A DNA stretch of 64,000 nucleotides from Candidatus Sphingomonas colombiensis (GCA_029202845.1 CP119315.1:2139001-2203000), one strand, 5' to 3'. Positions 25,761-35,237 are shown, counted from the first letter of the stretch. The notes: generated by a model from the letters alone, not told the origin. Translations and numbers: made by a program.

Positions 25761-26855
25761 ATGACCGCATTGCTCCCCGAAGGTTTCCGCGACACGTTGC
25801 CGCCATTCGCCGATGCGGCGGCGGCGGTGGAGGCGCGCGCGCTCGCGGCGGCGGCGAGCCATGGATATGAGCGCGCCGATCCGCCGCTCGCGGAGTTCGC
25901 CGACGGGCTTGGCTCACGGCTCAAGGATGGCGGCCTGCGTAACGCGGTGCGCTTCGTCGATCCGGTATCGCAACGCACGCTGGCGATCCGGCCGGATCTT
26001 ACCGCACAGATCGCGCGGATCGCGGCGACGCGCATGGCGCATCACCCGCGCCCGGTGCGGCTGAGCTATGCCGGCCCGGTGCTTAAGCTGCGCGGCGATG
26101 CGCTGAACCCGGCGCGCGAGGTGCGGCAGATCGGTTGCGAGCTGATCGGGCTCGATTCGGTCGCGGCGGCGCGCGAGGTGGTGACGGTCGCGGTCGATGC
26201 GCTGGAGGCGGCCGGGGCGACCGGCATCTCGATCGATTTCACGCTCCCCGATCTGGTCGACACGATGGCGGCCGCGCTGCCGGTCGAGGATGTCGATGCG
26301 TTGCGTGAGCGGCTCGACGCCAAGGACGCGGGCGGGGTCGCGGCGCTGGCCCCGGACTATCTCCCGCTGATCGCGGCGGCCGGGCCGTTCCCTGACGCGC
26401 TGGAGCGGCTGCGCGCGTTCGATAAGGGCGGCATCCTCGCCTCGCGGATCGACGGGCTTGGCGAGATCGTCGCCTCGCTGGGAACGCGCGTGCAGCTGAC
26501 GCTCGATCCGACCGAGCGGCACGGTTTCGAATATCAGAGCTGGCTTGGCTTCTCGCTGTTCGTGCATGGTGCGGCGCGTGAAGTGGGTCGCGGCGGCACC
26601 TATCGCGTCATGCGCGAGGACGGCACGGAGGAGGCCGCTACCGGCTTCTCCCTCTTTGCCGATGCGCTGGTGGGAAGCACGATGCCCGAGCGCCGCCGAC
26701 TGTTCCTGCCTTACGCCACCCCCGCGTCAACGGGCGTAGCAATGCGCGCCGCCGGCTGGGTGACGGTCGCCGCGCTGGAGGAAGGCGACACGCCCGAGGC
26801 GCAGCTCTGCACGCACATCCTCAATGGTGGCGAGGCAAAGCCGCTCGCCGGTTGA
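25761..26855 (+). CDS. hisZ: ATP phosphoribosyltransferase regulatory subunit
   Basis: A 364-residue HisRS-like protein that forms the hetero-octameric first enzyme of histidine synthesis with short-form HisG. LLPEGFRDTLPP and VSQRTLAIRPDLTAQIARI are class II synthetase-like motifs; the C-terminal anticodon-binding domain of true HisRS is missing, which with the length distinguishes HisZ. Located between serA and purA, away from other his genes in view. A short-form hisG is expected elsewhere in the genome. Confidence 0.92.
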   Translation: MTALLPEGFRDTLPPFADAAAAVEARALAAAASHGYERADPPLAEFADGLGSRLKDGGLRNAVRFVDPVSQRTLAIRPDLTAQIARIAATRMAHHPRPVRLSYAGPVLKLRGDALNPAREVRQIGCELIGLDSVAAAREVVTVAVDALEAAGATGISIDFTLPDLVDTMAAALPVEDVDALRERLDAKDAGGVAALAPDYLPLIAAAGPFPDALERLRAFDKGGILASRIDGLGEIVASLGTRVQLTLDPTERHGFEYQSWLGFSLFVHGAAREVGRGGTYRVMREDGTEEAATGFSLFADALVGSTMPERRRLFLPYATPASTGVAMRAAGWVTVAALEEGDTPEAQLCTHILNGGEAKPLAG

Positions 26856-26897
26856 CGCCCACCGCGCGCCCGGCTACCCGGCCGGCGAATAATTCGG

Positions 26898-26935
26898 AAC
26901 GTCCGCACGCCGAGTCCTGTCGAAGGGCGCGCGGA
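26898..26935. repeat. Degenerate TCGAAG-type intergenic repeat
   Basis: The segment GTCCGCACGCCGAGTCCTGTCGAAGGGCGCGCGGA contains the CCTGTCGAAGG core of an imperfect palindrome that, from memory, is scattered between genes in Sphingomonadales (typical form CTGAGCCTGTCGAAG). Only one copy is in this window. Confidence 0.35.
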
Positions 26936-26964
26936 TAAGACCCGGCAGGGGGAGTTCTGTATTC

Positions 26965-28254
26965 ATGGCGAACGTAGCGGTTATCGGTGCCCAGTGGGGC
27001 GACGAGGGCAAAGGCAAGATCGTCGATTGGCTCGCCGAGCGCGCCGACATGGTGGTGCGCTTTCAGGGCGGCCATAACGCGGGCCACACGCTCGTCGTCG
27101 GCGACATGACCTATAAGCTGTCGCTGCTCCCCTCCGGCATCGTGCGCGGTACGCCGTCCGTCATCGGCAATGGTGTGGTGCTCGATCCCTGGGCGCTGCG
27201 CGACGAGATCGCGCGGCTTGGCGAACAGGGTGTGCAGGCCACGCCGGAAACGTTGCGCATCGCCGACAATTGCGCGCTGATCCTGCCGTTCCACCGCGAT
27301 CTCGATGCGCTGCGCGAGGATGCCAGCGGCGCGGGCAAGATCGGCACCACGCGGCGCGGCATCGGCCCGGCTTACGAGGACAAGGTTGGCCGCCGCGCGA
27401 TTCGCGTGTGCGATCTTGCGCATCTCGACGATCTCGGGCCGCAGCTCGATCGCCTCACCGCGCATCATGACGCGCTGCGTGCCGGCTTCGGCGAGCCGCC
27501 GATCGACCGCGAGCGGCTGCTGGGTGAATTGCGCGAGATCGCCGGTTTCGTGCTGCCCTTTGCCAAGCCGGTGTGGCGCGATCTGAATGAGGCGCGCGCG
27601 GCCGGGCAGCGCATCCTGTTCGAAGGCGCACAGGGCGTGCTGCTCGATGTGGATCACGGCACCTATCCTTTCGTCACCTCGTCAAACACGATCGCCGGAC
27701 AGGCGGCCGGTGGCTCGGGCATCGGGCCGAGTGGCGTCGGCTTCGTGCTGGGGATCGCCAAGGCGTACACCACGCGCGTCGGTTCCGGCCCGTTCCCGAC
27801 CGAACTGGATGATGAGACGGGCGAGCGGCTCGGTACGCGTGGGCGCGAGTTCGGCACGGTCACCGGGCGCAAGCGGCGCTGTGGCTGGTTCGATGCGGTG
27901 CTGGTGCGGCAGTCGGCGGCGGTGAGCGGCATCACCGGGATCGCGCTGACCAAGCTCGACGTGCTCGACGGGTTCGATGAAGTGCGGATCTGCACCGGCT
28001 ATCGCCTGCGCGGCGAGACGCTGGACTATTTCCCGTCGCACGCCGCCGATCAGGCGGAGGTCGAGCCGGTCTATGAAACGATGGAGGGGTGGTCGGAATC
28101 GACCGCCGGGGCGCGGAGTTGGGCCGATCTGCCCGCGCAGGCGATCAAATATATCCGCCGCGTCGAGGAACTGATCCGCTGCCCCGTCGCGCTGGTATCG
28201 ACCAGCCCGGAACGCGAGGACACGATCCTGGTGCGCGATCCGTTCGCGGATTAA
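26965..28254 (+). CDS. purA: Adenylosuccinate synthetase
   Basis: A 429-residue enzyme joining IMP and aspartate with GTP on the way to AMP. VIGAQWGDEGKGKIVDWL (GTP-binding loop), GGHNAGHTLV with the catalytic His, and the C-terminal region with GRKRRCGWFDAV and LTKLDVLDGFDE are complete. ATG 26965 has GGGGGAG about 10 nt upstream. Followed by a strong hairpin. Confidence 0.98.
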   Translation: MANVAVIGAQWGDEGKGKIVDWLAERADMVVRFQGGHNAGHTLVVGDMTYKLSLLPSGIVRGTPSVIGNGVVLDPWALRDEIARLGEQGVQATPETLRIADNCALILPFHRDLDALREDASGAGKIGTTRRGIGPAYEDKVGRRAIRVCDLAHLDDLGPQLDRLTAHHDALRAGFGEPPIDRERLLGELREIAGFVLPFAKPVWRDLNEARAAGQRILFEGAQGVLLDVDHGTYPFVTSSNTIAGQAAGGSGIGPSGVGFVLGIAKAYTTRVGSGPFPTELDDETGERLGTRGREFGTVTGRKRRCGWFDAVLVRQSAAVSGITGIALTKLDVLDGFDEVRICTGYRLRGETLDYFPSHAADQAEVEPVYETMEGWSESTAGARSWADLPAQAIKYIRRVEELIRCPVALVSTSPEREDTILVRDPFAD

Positions 28255-28273
28255 CCTGAGCGCGTAAGACAAA

Positions 28274-28303
28274 GGGGCCGGCGAACCCAAGTCCGCCGGC
28301 CCC
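28274..28303. terminator. Bidirectional terminator after purA
   Basis: A perfect 10-bp stem GGGGCCGGCG (28274-28283) with CGCCGGCCCC (28294-28303), loop of 10 nt, between the convergent purA and small secreted protein genes. Confidence 0.7.
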
Positions 28304-28327
28304 TCCGGGAGAAACCTCCGCTGTCGA

Positions 28328-28594
28328 TCAGATGCGCGGCGGCGTGGTCTGATCAGGGGCGGGGGCCGGCGCCGGGGCCGAGGTGTCGGCCGGCGGCATC
28401 GTCGAGGGATCGGATGCGGGCGGCGGGGTCGTGGTGCCCGTCGGCGCCCCAGCCGGATTGTTCATCATATCGTGATGCTTCTTGCCCTTTTTCTCCTTGG
28501 CGGAGGTGGTGGGCTGATCGCCGGGGGCCATCTGTGCGGAAGCCACGGCCGGGAGGACAAGGGCGCCAGCGGCGATGATGTGAATGATCTTCAT
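28328..28594 (-). CDS. Small secreted Pro/Thr-rich protein
   Basis: An 88-residue predicted periplasmic protein. Signal peptide with cleavage after VASA (residue 20), a short Lys/His patch KEKKGKKHHDMMNN (33-46), then a disordered Pro/Ala/Thr/Ser tail. ATG 28594 is preceded by AGGAGAAG with 4 nt spacing. No family recognised; the His/Met/Lys patch could bind metal (inference). Upstream 28595-28812 is AT-richer than its surroundings and holds no gene. Confidence 0.65.
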   Translation of the reverse strand: MKIIHIIAAGALVLPAVASAQMAPGDQPTTSAKEKKGKKHHDMMNNPAGAPTGTTTPPPASDPSTMPPADTSAPAPAPAPDQTTPPRI

Positions 28595-28812
28595 AAATCT
28601 TCTCCTGGTGTTCCCCTGTTGTCAGGGCAATATAGGGAGAAAATTCATGATGTGCGGTCAGCTGAACTTGGTCGCGCCACGATTCAGCCCAACAAATATA
28701 CGCTGAAATATTGCTAAAAAGATGAAGCGTGGCTCATCGTAGATGAGGTGATTATTAACCGTTGTTCAGGTTGTCGATTCGCAATTATTGATTGTGGGAT
28801 ACTGGATCAAAT

Positions 28813-29883
28813 TCATCCACATTGCGCGCGATGCAATAACGCCTGATCGGCGAGCACCAGCGCGACCATTGCCTCTACCACCGGCACGCCGCGAATGCCG
28901 ACGCAAGGGTCGTGGCGCCCCTTGGTGGCAATCTCGCTCGCCTCGCCCGCGCGGGTGATCGTCTCCACCGGGGTCAGAATCGAGCTGGTCGGCTTGAACG
29001 CGACGCGCAGCCGGACCGGCTGGCCGGTGGCGATCCCGCCCGCGATCCCGCCGGCGTGGTTGGCGAGGAACAGCGGCCGGCCATCGGGGCCGGGACGCAT
29101 CGCATCGGCATTTTCCTCACCCGATAGCGCGGCCGCCGCGAAGCCGTCGCCGATCTCGATCGCCTTCACCGCGTTGATCGACATGCAGGCGGAAGCCAGT
29201 TCGCTATCGAGCTTGGCATAAAGCGGGGCGCCCCAGCCGGCGGGCACGCCGGTCGCTTCGCACGCCACGATCGCGCCGAGCGAACTGCCGCTCTTGCGTG
29301 CCGCATCAACCTTTGCCTCCCAGCGCAGCGCGGCGGCGGCATCGGGGCAGAAGAAGGCATTGCGATCAATCTCTGCATCGTCGAACGCGTGCCCGTCGAT
29401 CGCGTCGCCGCCGATCGCTTCCACCCATGCGCGGACGCGGACCTGTGGCACGACGAGCCGCGCCACCGCGCCCGCGGCGACCCGCGCGGCCGTTTCGCGC
29501 GCGGAGGAACGCCCGCCGCCGCGATAATCGCGGAAACCGTATTTCGCATCATAAGCGTAATCGGCGTGGCCGGGGCGATAGGCCTGCGCTACCTCCGAAT
29601 AGTCCTTCGATCGCTGGTCGACATTTTCGATCATCAGGCTGATCGGCGTGCCGGTGGTCTTCCCCTCGAACACGCCGGAGAGGATGCGCACCGCATCCGG
29701 CTCGCGCCGCTGCGTGGTGAAGCGCGACTGGCCGGGGCGGCGCTTGTCGAGCCATGGCTGGATGTCCGCCTCGGTGAGCGCGATTCCCGGTGGGCACCCG
29801 TCGACCACCGCGCCCAATGCGGGCCCGTGGCTTTCACCCCATGTGGTGAACCGAAATACGCGGCCGAAGGTGTTGAAGCTCAT
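28813..29883 (-). CDS. aroC: Chorismate synthase
   Basis: A 356-residue FMN-dependent enzyme making chorismate from EPSP, last shikimate step. SFNTFGRVFRFTTWGESHGP at the N-terminus, GQSRFTTQRREPD, YRGGGRSSARETA and GGIAGGIATGQP are the family signatures. ATG 29883 overlaps the stop of the upstream acetyltransferase (ATGA). Confidence 0.98.
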   Translation of the reverse strand: MSFNTFGRVFRFTTWGESHGPALGAVVDGCPPGIALTEADIQPWLDKRRPGQSRFTTQRREPDAVRILSGVFEGKTTGTPISLMIENVDQRSKDYSEVAQAYRPGHADYAYDAKYGFRDYRGGGRSSARETAARVAAGAVARLVVPQVRVRAWVEAIGGDAIDGHAFDDAEIDRNAFFCPDAAAALRWEAKVDAARKSGSSLGAIVACEATGVPAGWGAPLYAKLDSELASACMSINAVKAIEIGDGFAAAALSGEENADAMRPGPDGRPLFLANHAGGIAGGIATGQPVRLRVAFKPTSSILTPVETITRAGEASEIATKGRHDPCVGIRGVPVVEAMVALVLADQALLHRAQCG

Positions 29884-30404
29884 TCCGATCCCGATCGCGC
29901 GAAAGCCGGCGCGTGGCGCGCCTCCTCGCGCACCCCGCATGGCAGCAGGCCGCCTTGCAACGGCAGCGCCATGAAATAGTCGCCGGCATAAGGTGACGCA
30001 AAATTCCGCGCCACCGCCGCGTCGTAACCGAAGCGACCATAATATTCCGGCTCGCCCAGCACGAAGCTCAGCACCACGCCCTCCGCCTCCAGCCGATCGT
30101 GGCCGGCGCGAACGAGCGCCTCCGCGACGCCCTGTCGCCGCCATGCCTGCCCGACCGCGAGCGGCGCCAGCGCCACCGAAGGAACCGCCTTGCCGCCCAC
30201 GGCCACATCCATCCGGCTGAACGCGATCATTCCCGCCAGCGCGTCCTGATCCTCGTCATGCGCGACGAGCGTGAGCACCATATCGCCCTCGACGCACAGA
30301 TCGCGCACCAACGTGGCCTCGTCGGGCGCGGGAAAGCTTCCGCGCAACAGTGCGTCGATCGCGGCGACATCTTCGGCGCGGGCAGGGCGGACGGTGATGG
30401 TCAT
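29880..30404 (-). CDS. GNAT N-acetyltransferase (YhbS-like)
   Basis: A 174-residue acetyltransferase. TITVRPARAEDVAAIDALL starts the GNAT fold; VALAPLAVGQAWRRQGVAEALV is the acetyl-CoA-binding A motif (QxxRRQG); LGEPEYYGRFGYDAA matches the YhbS/predicted acetyltransferase group. Coupled to aroC by a 4-nt overlap and 8 nt downstream of fabI. Substrate unknown. Confidence 0.85.
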   Translation of the reverse strand: MTITVRPARAEDVAAIDALLRGSFPAPDEATLVRDLCVEGDMVLTLVAHDEDQDALAGMIAFSRMDVAVGGKAVPSVALAPLAVGQAWRRQGVAEALVRAGHDRLEAEGVVLSFVLGEPEYYGRFGYDAAVARNFASPYAGDYFMALPLQGGLLPCGVREEARHAPAFARSGSE

Positions 30405-30412
30405 GCGACGCG

Positions 30413-31216
30413 TCAGGCCAGAGCGATGTCCGGCGCGTCCTCGGCCTTCATGCCGATCACGTTATAGCCGGCATCGACATGGTGAATCTCGCCGGTCACG
30501 CCGCTCGCGAGATCGGAGAGCATGTAGAGGCCCGCGCCGCCGACATCCTCGATCGTCACGGTGCGGCGCATCGGGGAATTCAGCTCGTTCCATTTCAGGA
30601 TATAGTTGAAATCACCGATCCCGCGCGCGGCGAGCGTCTGGATCGGGCCGGCGGAAATGGCGTTGACGCGGATATTCTCCGGCCCGAGATCTACCGCGAG
30701 ATATTTCACGCTGGTTTCCAGCGCGGCCTTGGCCACGCCCATCACGTTGTAATGCGGGATGACCTTTTCCGCGCCATAATAGGTCAGCGTCAGGATCGAT
30801 CCGCCCTCCGGCATCATCGCCCGCGCGCGTTTTGCAACCGCGACGAGCGAATAGGCCGAGATGTTCATCGTCATCAGGAAATTGTCGAGCGTGGTGTCGT
30901 AATAACGTCCGCGCAGCTGCGACTTGTCCGAAAAGCCGATCGCGTGGACGACGAAATCGATCGTCGGCCAATCCTGCGCCAGCGCGGCGAAGGTGGCGTC
31001 CAGCGCATCCATGTCGCCCACGTCGCAATCGAACAGGCGCGCGATGCCCAGCTCTTCGGCCAGCGGGCGCACGCGTTTCGCCATCGCCTCGCCCTGATAG
31101 CTGAACGCCAGTTCGGCGCCCGCTTCGCTCAGCTTCTTCGCAATACCCCATGCGAGGGACTTGTCATTCGCAAGCCCCATGATCAGCCCGCGTTTACCTG
31201 CCATCAATCCGGTCAC
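30413..31216 (-). CDS. fabI: Enoyl-ACP reductase (NADH)
   Basis: A 267-residue short-chain dehydrogenase-type enzyme of fatty acid elongation and the triclosan target. KRGLIMGLANDKSLAWGIAK is the FabI cofactor motif; SILTLTYYGAEKVIPHYNVM and GVAKAALE supply the two Tyr and the Lys of the active site. GTG 31216 overlaps the YihY stop (GTGA) and gives the usual N-terminus; ATG 31204 is the alternative. Confidence 0.97.
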   Translation of the reverse strand: MTGLMAGKRGLIMGLANDKSLAWGIAKKLSEAGAELAFSYQGEAMAKRVRPLAEELGIARLFDCDVGDMDALDATFAALAQDWPTIDFVVHAIGFSDKSQLRGRYYDTTLDNFLMTMNISAYSLVAVAKRARAMMPEGGSILTLTYYGAEKVIPHYNVMGVAKAALETSVKYLAVDLGPENIRVNAISAGPIQTLAARGIGDFNYILKWNELNSPMRRTVTIEDVGGAGLYMLSDLASGVTGEIHHVDAGYNVIGMKAEDAPDIALA

Positions 31217-32181
31217 GGTCCCGCCTTTTCCTTTTGTTCGGTTTGGGCTTCCTCTAGCGCCGTTTCTGGCGGTTCCGCCAGTGCCGCGTTCAGATGTGCG
31301 CCGAATACCAGCCCAAGCCCGATCAGATAGAAGAACAACAGGGTGACCACCACACCCGCGAGGCTGCCGTACGTCAGGCTGTACCCGCCGAGCTGCGCGA
31401 GGACGAGCGGCAGCCCGGCCGTCATCCCGATCCACCAGACGGTGGTGAACAGCGCGCCCGGCCATTTGCGGCTGCTCGTGTAGCGGTATTTGGACGGGGT
31501 GACGAAATAGAACAGCATGAACAGCGCGCCGAACATCACCACGCCGGGGATCGCGCGGCTGACCCCGATCCAGGTGGCGGCATCCTGTGCCCAGGGGATC
31601 AGGCGATAGATGAATTGCTCGGCGGCGGTGAGCAGGCCCTGCACCAGAAACGAGATCAGCGCGAGGATGACCGAGATGACGATCCCGAACGACAACCCCA
31701 GCCGCGCGCGCCAGATCGGCTGCGTGCTCTTGGTGCCATAGGCCTGACGGAAAATCTCACGGATCGTCTCGACGAAGCTGCCGACCGTCCACAGCCCCAC
31801 CAGCGCGCCCAGCCACAGCAGCGATCCGGTGCGCGCGGTCAGCACGTCATGGATCGGGGTGCGCAGGATATCGGATACGTTGGCGGGCAGGACATGGAGG
31901 AACGAGGTGACCGCCATCTGAATGCGGTCATTCTCATCGAGCAGGGACAATATCGCCGCCGCGACGATGAAGAACGGAAACACCGCCATCAGCGCGAGAT
32001 AGGCAAGGTTGCCGGCGTGCATGAAGCCGACGGTATAAACCCCGGTCCCGGCGCGCTTCAGCACTTCGAACACGACGCCGCCGGGCGACAATTGAGCGAG
32101 CTGATGGTCGAACCGCGCGCGCGTGGTGCCGCTGCGTTGCGCGCGATCTTCCGGCGTCAGCGCGTTCGCGGCATCGTTCAA
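31213..32181 (-). CDS. YihY/BrkB family inner membrane protein
   Basis: A 322-residue protein with about six transmembrane segments of the YihY/virulence factor BrkB family (PF03631). Typical features: FMHAGNLAYLALMAVFPFF, ALVGLWTVGSFVETIREIFRQ, WPGALFTTVWWIGMTA and YGSLAGVVVTLLFFYLIGLG. Function is not established despite the old RNase BN name. It is translationally coupled to fabI. Confidence 0.92.
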   Translation of the reverse strand: MNDAANALTPEDRAQRSGTTRARFDHQLAQLSPGGVVFEVLKRAGTGVYTVGFMHAGNLAYLALMAVFPFFIVAAAILSLLDENDRIQMAVTSFLHVLPANVSDILRTPIHDVLTARTGSLLWLGALVGLWTVGSFVETIREIFRQAYGTKSTQPIWRARLGLSFGIVISVILALISFLVQGLLTAAEQFIYRLIPWAQDAATWIGVSRAIPGVVMFGALFMLFYFVTPSKYRYTSSRKWPGALFTTVWWIGMTAGLPLVLAQLGGYSLTYGSLAGVVVTLLFFYLIGLGLVFGAHLNAALAEPPETALEEAQTEQKEKAGP

Positions 32182-32211
32182 ACCCTGCTCCCTTTTATCG
32201 CTCCACGGGAA

Positions 32212-33147
32212 TCAGACGCCCATCGCGGCGCGCGGGTTCCCCCCACCATCCCAACTATCCACGAATTGCTGAAGCGCGGCGTCGTCCGCGGGCACGTCCA
32301 CCATCAGCGTAACGAGCTGATCGCCGCGTCCGCCGCCCTTCTTGTGGAAGCCTTTGCCCTTTAGCCGCAGCACCTTGCCGGATGACGAGCCGGCGGGGAC
32401 TTTCAGCATCACAGGCTTTTCGACCGTCGGCACCTTCACCGCGCCGCCCTTCACCGCCTCGGTGAGCGTTACGGGCAGATCGAGCCGCACGTCATCGCCT
32501 TCGCGGACGAAGAAGCGATGCGGCGTCACCTCGATCGTTACGATCGCATCGCCAGCGCCGCCGGGGCCGGCCTCGCCCTTGCCGGAAAGGCGCATCTGCG
32601 TGCCATCTTCGACACCGGCGGGGAGCTTGAGGTCGATCGTCTTGCCGTCGCCGAGCGTGATGCGCTGCGGCTCCAGCGCGGCCGCGTCGACGAACGGCAC
32701 GCGCAGGCGATAGGCGACATTGGCGCCCTTCGCGGGCGGCTGGCGCCGGCCGAAGCCGCTGGCGAAGCCGCCGCCGCCACCACCGCGCCCGCCGAACAAA
32801 CCCTCGAAAATGTCGGACATATCGGCGCCTTCGCCGCCGAATTCGAAGCCCTGCGAGCGGAAGCCGCCCGCGCCGCCGGCGCCACCACGGCCGCCGCCGA
32901 AGCCGGCACCGAACGGGGAGGTGGGGTTGCCGTCGGCGTCGATCTCGCCACGGTCGAAGCGTGCGCGCTTCTCCTTGTCGGTCAACAGGTCATAGGCGGC
33001 CGTGACCAGGCTGAAACGCTCCGATGCCTTGGGGTTGTCCTTGTTGCGATCGGGATGCAGCTCCTTCGCGAGCTTGCGATACGCCTTTTTGATGTCCGCT
33101 TCGGATGCGCCGCGCGCGACACCCAGCGTCGAATATGGATCGGCCAT
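32212..33147 (-). CDS. CbpA-type DnaJ co-chaperone
   Basis: A 311-residue class B J-domain protein stimulating DnaK. J domain 1-70 with HPD at 31-33, a Gly/Phe-rich linker (about 80-145, with long Gly runs), and the C-terminal substrate-binding beta domains from about 145. No zinc-finger cysteines, so it is DnaJ-like/CbpA rather than DnaJ. 30 nt upstream of the YihY gene start, same strand. Confidence 0.93.
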   Translation of the reverse strand: MADPYSTLGVARGASEADIKKAYRKLAKELHPDRNKDNPKASERFSLVTAAYDLLTDKEKRARFDRGEIDADGNPTSPFGAGFGGGRGGAGGAGGFRSQGFEFGGEGADMSDIFEGLFGGRGGGGGGFASGFGRRQPPAKGANVAYRLRVPFVDAAALEPQRITLGDGKTIDLKLPAGVEDGTQMRLSGKGEAGPGGAGDAIVTIEVTPHRFFVREGDDVRLDLPVTLTEAVKGGAVKVPTVEKPVMLKVPAGSSSGKVLRLKGKGFHKKGGGRGDQLVTLMVDVPADDAALQQFVDSWDGGGNPRAAMGV

Positions 33148-33209
33148 CGATTCCCCGTTGGTGTGTTACCCGACTATGTGGGGCGTGCGCGGCGCAAGCG
33201 CAATGCGGC

Positions 33210-33929
33210 TCACAGCTTGCCGAACACCGCCTCGAAACCCGCGCGATCGCCAGCGGCCAGAAAACGCGCCTGCTCGATCCAGCGATCGCGGTTCATGCGG
33301 CCGGTGAACGGCCCGAGCCGCGCGTCGAGCGCCTCGGCCTGCGCGGTATCGAGCGCGGCGAGCTGGCCGACGGTGGTGATGCCCAGTTCAGCAAGCCGCT
33401 CCGCCAGCTTCGGCCCCAGTCCCTTGAGCTGGGTGATCGGGCCATCGCCGGGTGGCGGGCCTTCCGTCACCGGCGGCGCGGGTGGAGGGGCAGGCGGCGC
33501 GGGCGGCTGCGCGACGGCGGCTTCCGCCGCCGGGGACGCCTCCAGCGGCGCAGCGGCGACGATCGGCTCGTCGGCGAACGGCGCGGGATCGATCGACGGC
33601 TCTTCCGCCGCAGGTTCCTCGATCACCGGCTCCACGATCACCGGCGGTTCGGGCGCCAGTGGCGGGGGTGGGGGGGCGACCGGCAGCGGCGGCGGCGAGA
33701 CGGGCGCGGGCTCGGCGGCCCGCGCGGGTTGCTCGCTCGCGGCGCGCTGGCGCTCGGCGGCCTTGCGATCCTGTTCGGCGACCAGTTCCTCGATCCGCTC
33801 GGCGGCGACGCGCTGGCGCTTGAGGTGCGCGCCCCACAGGATGCCGATAACCGTCAGCACCGCGAACACAACGATCAGTGCCAGTGCGATCGTCGTCAAT
33901 GTGCCGGTATCCATCACTCTAGGGCCCAT
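33210..33929 (-). CDS. Membrane-anchored helix-hairpin-helix protein
   Basis: A 239-residue protein in three parts: an N-terminal transmembrane anchor (about residues 10-32) followed by a basic/coiled segment; a Pro/Ala/Glu-rich linker (about 65-160); and a C-terminal helix-hairpin-helix domain, ITQLKGLGPKLAERLAELG, then GITTVGQLAALD. Such domains bind DNA or RNA, or mediate protein contacts, as in the L21-like/HhH proteins of this lineage. ATG 33929 has GGAG 6 nt upstream. Cell role unknown. Confidence 0.8.
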   Translation of the reverse strand: MGPRVMDTGTLTTIALALIVVFAVLTVIGILWGAHLKRQRVAAERIEELVAEQDRKAAERQRAASEQPARAAEPAPVSPPPLPVAPPPPPLAPEPPVIVEPVIEEPAAEEPSIDPAPFADEPIVAAAPLEASPAAEAAVAQPPAPPAPPPAPPVTEGPPPGDGPITQLKGLGPKLAERLAELGITTVGQLAALDTAQAEALDARLGPFTGRMNRDRWIEQARFLAAGDRAGFEAVFGKL

Positions 33930-33986
33930 ATCCTGCTCCCGTGTCGAACGCGAAGCCTTAGTCCGCTAACCGCGCCTGTCCAGCGG

Positions 33987-35237
33987 TCAGATCGCGCGCC
34001 AGCCGATGTCGCGCCGGCAAAAACCGTCGGGAAAGTCGATCGCATCGACGGCGCGATAGGCGATATCCTGCGCGCTCTTCACGTCCGCGCCGGTTGCCGT
34101 GACGGTCAGCACGCGGCCGCCGCTGGCGACGAGCTGGCCATCGACCTCCTTCGTGCCCGCCTGGAATACCACCGCGCCGGTCGCCTCGGCCGCGTCGATC
34201 GCGGAGATCGCCCCGCCGGCCTTGGGGGTGCCCGGATACCCCTTTGCCGCCATCACCACGGTCAGTGCGATATCGGACGAGAAGGCGGGTTCGGGCTGAT
34301 CGGCCAGCCGCCCTGCCGCCACGGCGAGCAGCAGCTCGACCAGATCGCCGGTGAAGCGCGCCATCAGCACCTGGCATTCGGGATCGCCGAAACGGACGTT
34401 ATATTCGATCAGCTTGGGGCCATCGGCGGTGAGCATCAGCCCGGCATAGAGCACGCCGACATAAGGCGTACCGGCATCGGCCAGAGCGTCGATCGTCGGG
34501 CGGACGATCTCGCCCAGCGCGCGCTCCTCCAGTTCCAGCGTCAGCACCGCCGCCGGGCTATAGGCGCCCATGCCGCCGGTGTTCGGCCCGGTATCGCCAT
34601 CGCCGACGCGCTTGTGATCCTGTGCCGAGCCGAAGGATGCGGAGACGGTGCCGTCGGAAAGGACGAACAGGCTGACCTCAGGCCCTTCGAGCATTTCCTC
34701 GATCACTGCTTCGGCGGGGCCGTCCGCGAACAGCGCCTCGATCGCGGCCTCCGCCTCGGCGCGGCTGGTGGCAACCGTCACGCCCTTGCCGGCGGCGAGG
34801 CCATCGGCCTTGATGACGCATTTCTCGCCGAAGTCGTCGAGCGTGGCGAGCGCGCCATCCTTGCTGGTGACGCGAAAATAACGTGCGGTCGGGATGCCGA
34901 CGCGCGCGCACAGATCCTTGGTGAAGCCCTTCGACCCTTCAAGCTGCGCCGCGGCGCGGCCGGGGCCGAACACCGGCACGCCGATCGCGCGGATATTGTC
35001 GGCAAGCCCCTCGACCAGCGGCGCTTCCGGCCCGATCACCACCAGCCCGATTTTTTCGCGACGGCAGAAATCGATCACCGCGCGATGATCCGACACGTTC
35101 AGCGCGGGGATCGTCGCATGTTGCGCGATGCCGGGGTTGCCGGGGGCGGCGAACAAAGTATCGAGGGTCGGAGATTGCGCCAGCTTCCATGCCAGCGCAT
35201 GTTCACGCCCGCCCGAGCCAACCAGTAGAATATTCAA
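33987..35237 (-). CDS. purD: Phosphoribosylamine-glycine ligase
   Basis: A 416-residue ATP-grasp enzyme of purine synthesis. The start NILLVGSGGREHALAW is canonical, followed by APGNPGIAQHA, GPEAPLVEGLAD and the ATP-grasp core (CVIKADGLAAGKGV, YNVRFGDPECQV). The initiation codon is TTG 35237, supported by AAGGGA 7 nt upstream. Its first base is also the first base position of the divergent xseA ATG. Confidence 0.97.
   Translation of the reverse strand: MNILLVGSGGREHALAWKLAQSPTLDTLFAAPGNPGIAQHATIPALNVSDHRAVIDFCRREKIGLVVIGPEAPLVEGLADNIRAIGVPVFGPGRAAAQLEGSKGFTKDLCARVGIPTARYFRVTSKDGALATLDDFGEKCVIKADGLAAGKGVTVATSRAEAEAAIEALFADGPAEAVIEEMLEGPEVSLFVLSDGTVSASFGSAQDHKRVGDGDTGPNTGGMGAYSPAAVLTLELEERALGEIVRPTIDALADAGTPYVGVLYAGLMLTADGPKLIEYNVRFGDPECQVLMARFTGDLVELLLAVAAGRLADQPEPAFSSDIALTVVMAAKGYPGTPKAGGAISAIDAAEATGAVVFQAGTKEVDGQLVASGGRVLTVTATGADVKSAQDIAYRAVDAIDFPDGFCRRDIGWRAI

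Noticed and set aside
27682..28290. Antisense open frames over purA
   Set aside because: No motif; the plus-strand purA is complete.
31217..31465. N-terminal extension of fabI
   Set aside because: The extra part is a frame-shifted shadow of the YihY gene; the GTG at 31216 gives the normal FabI N-terminus.
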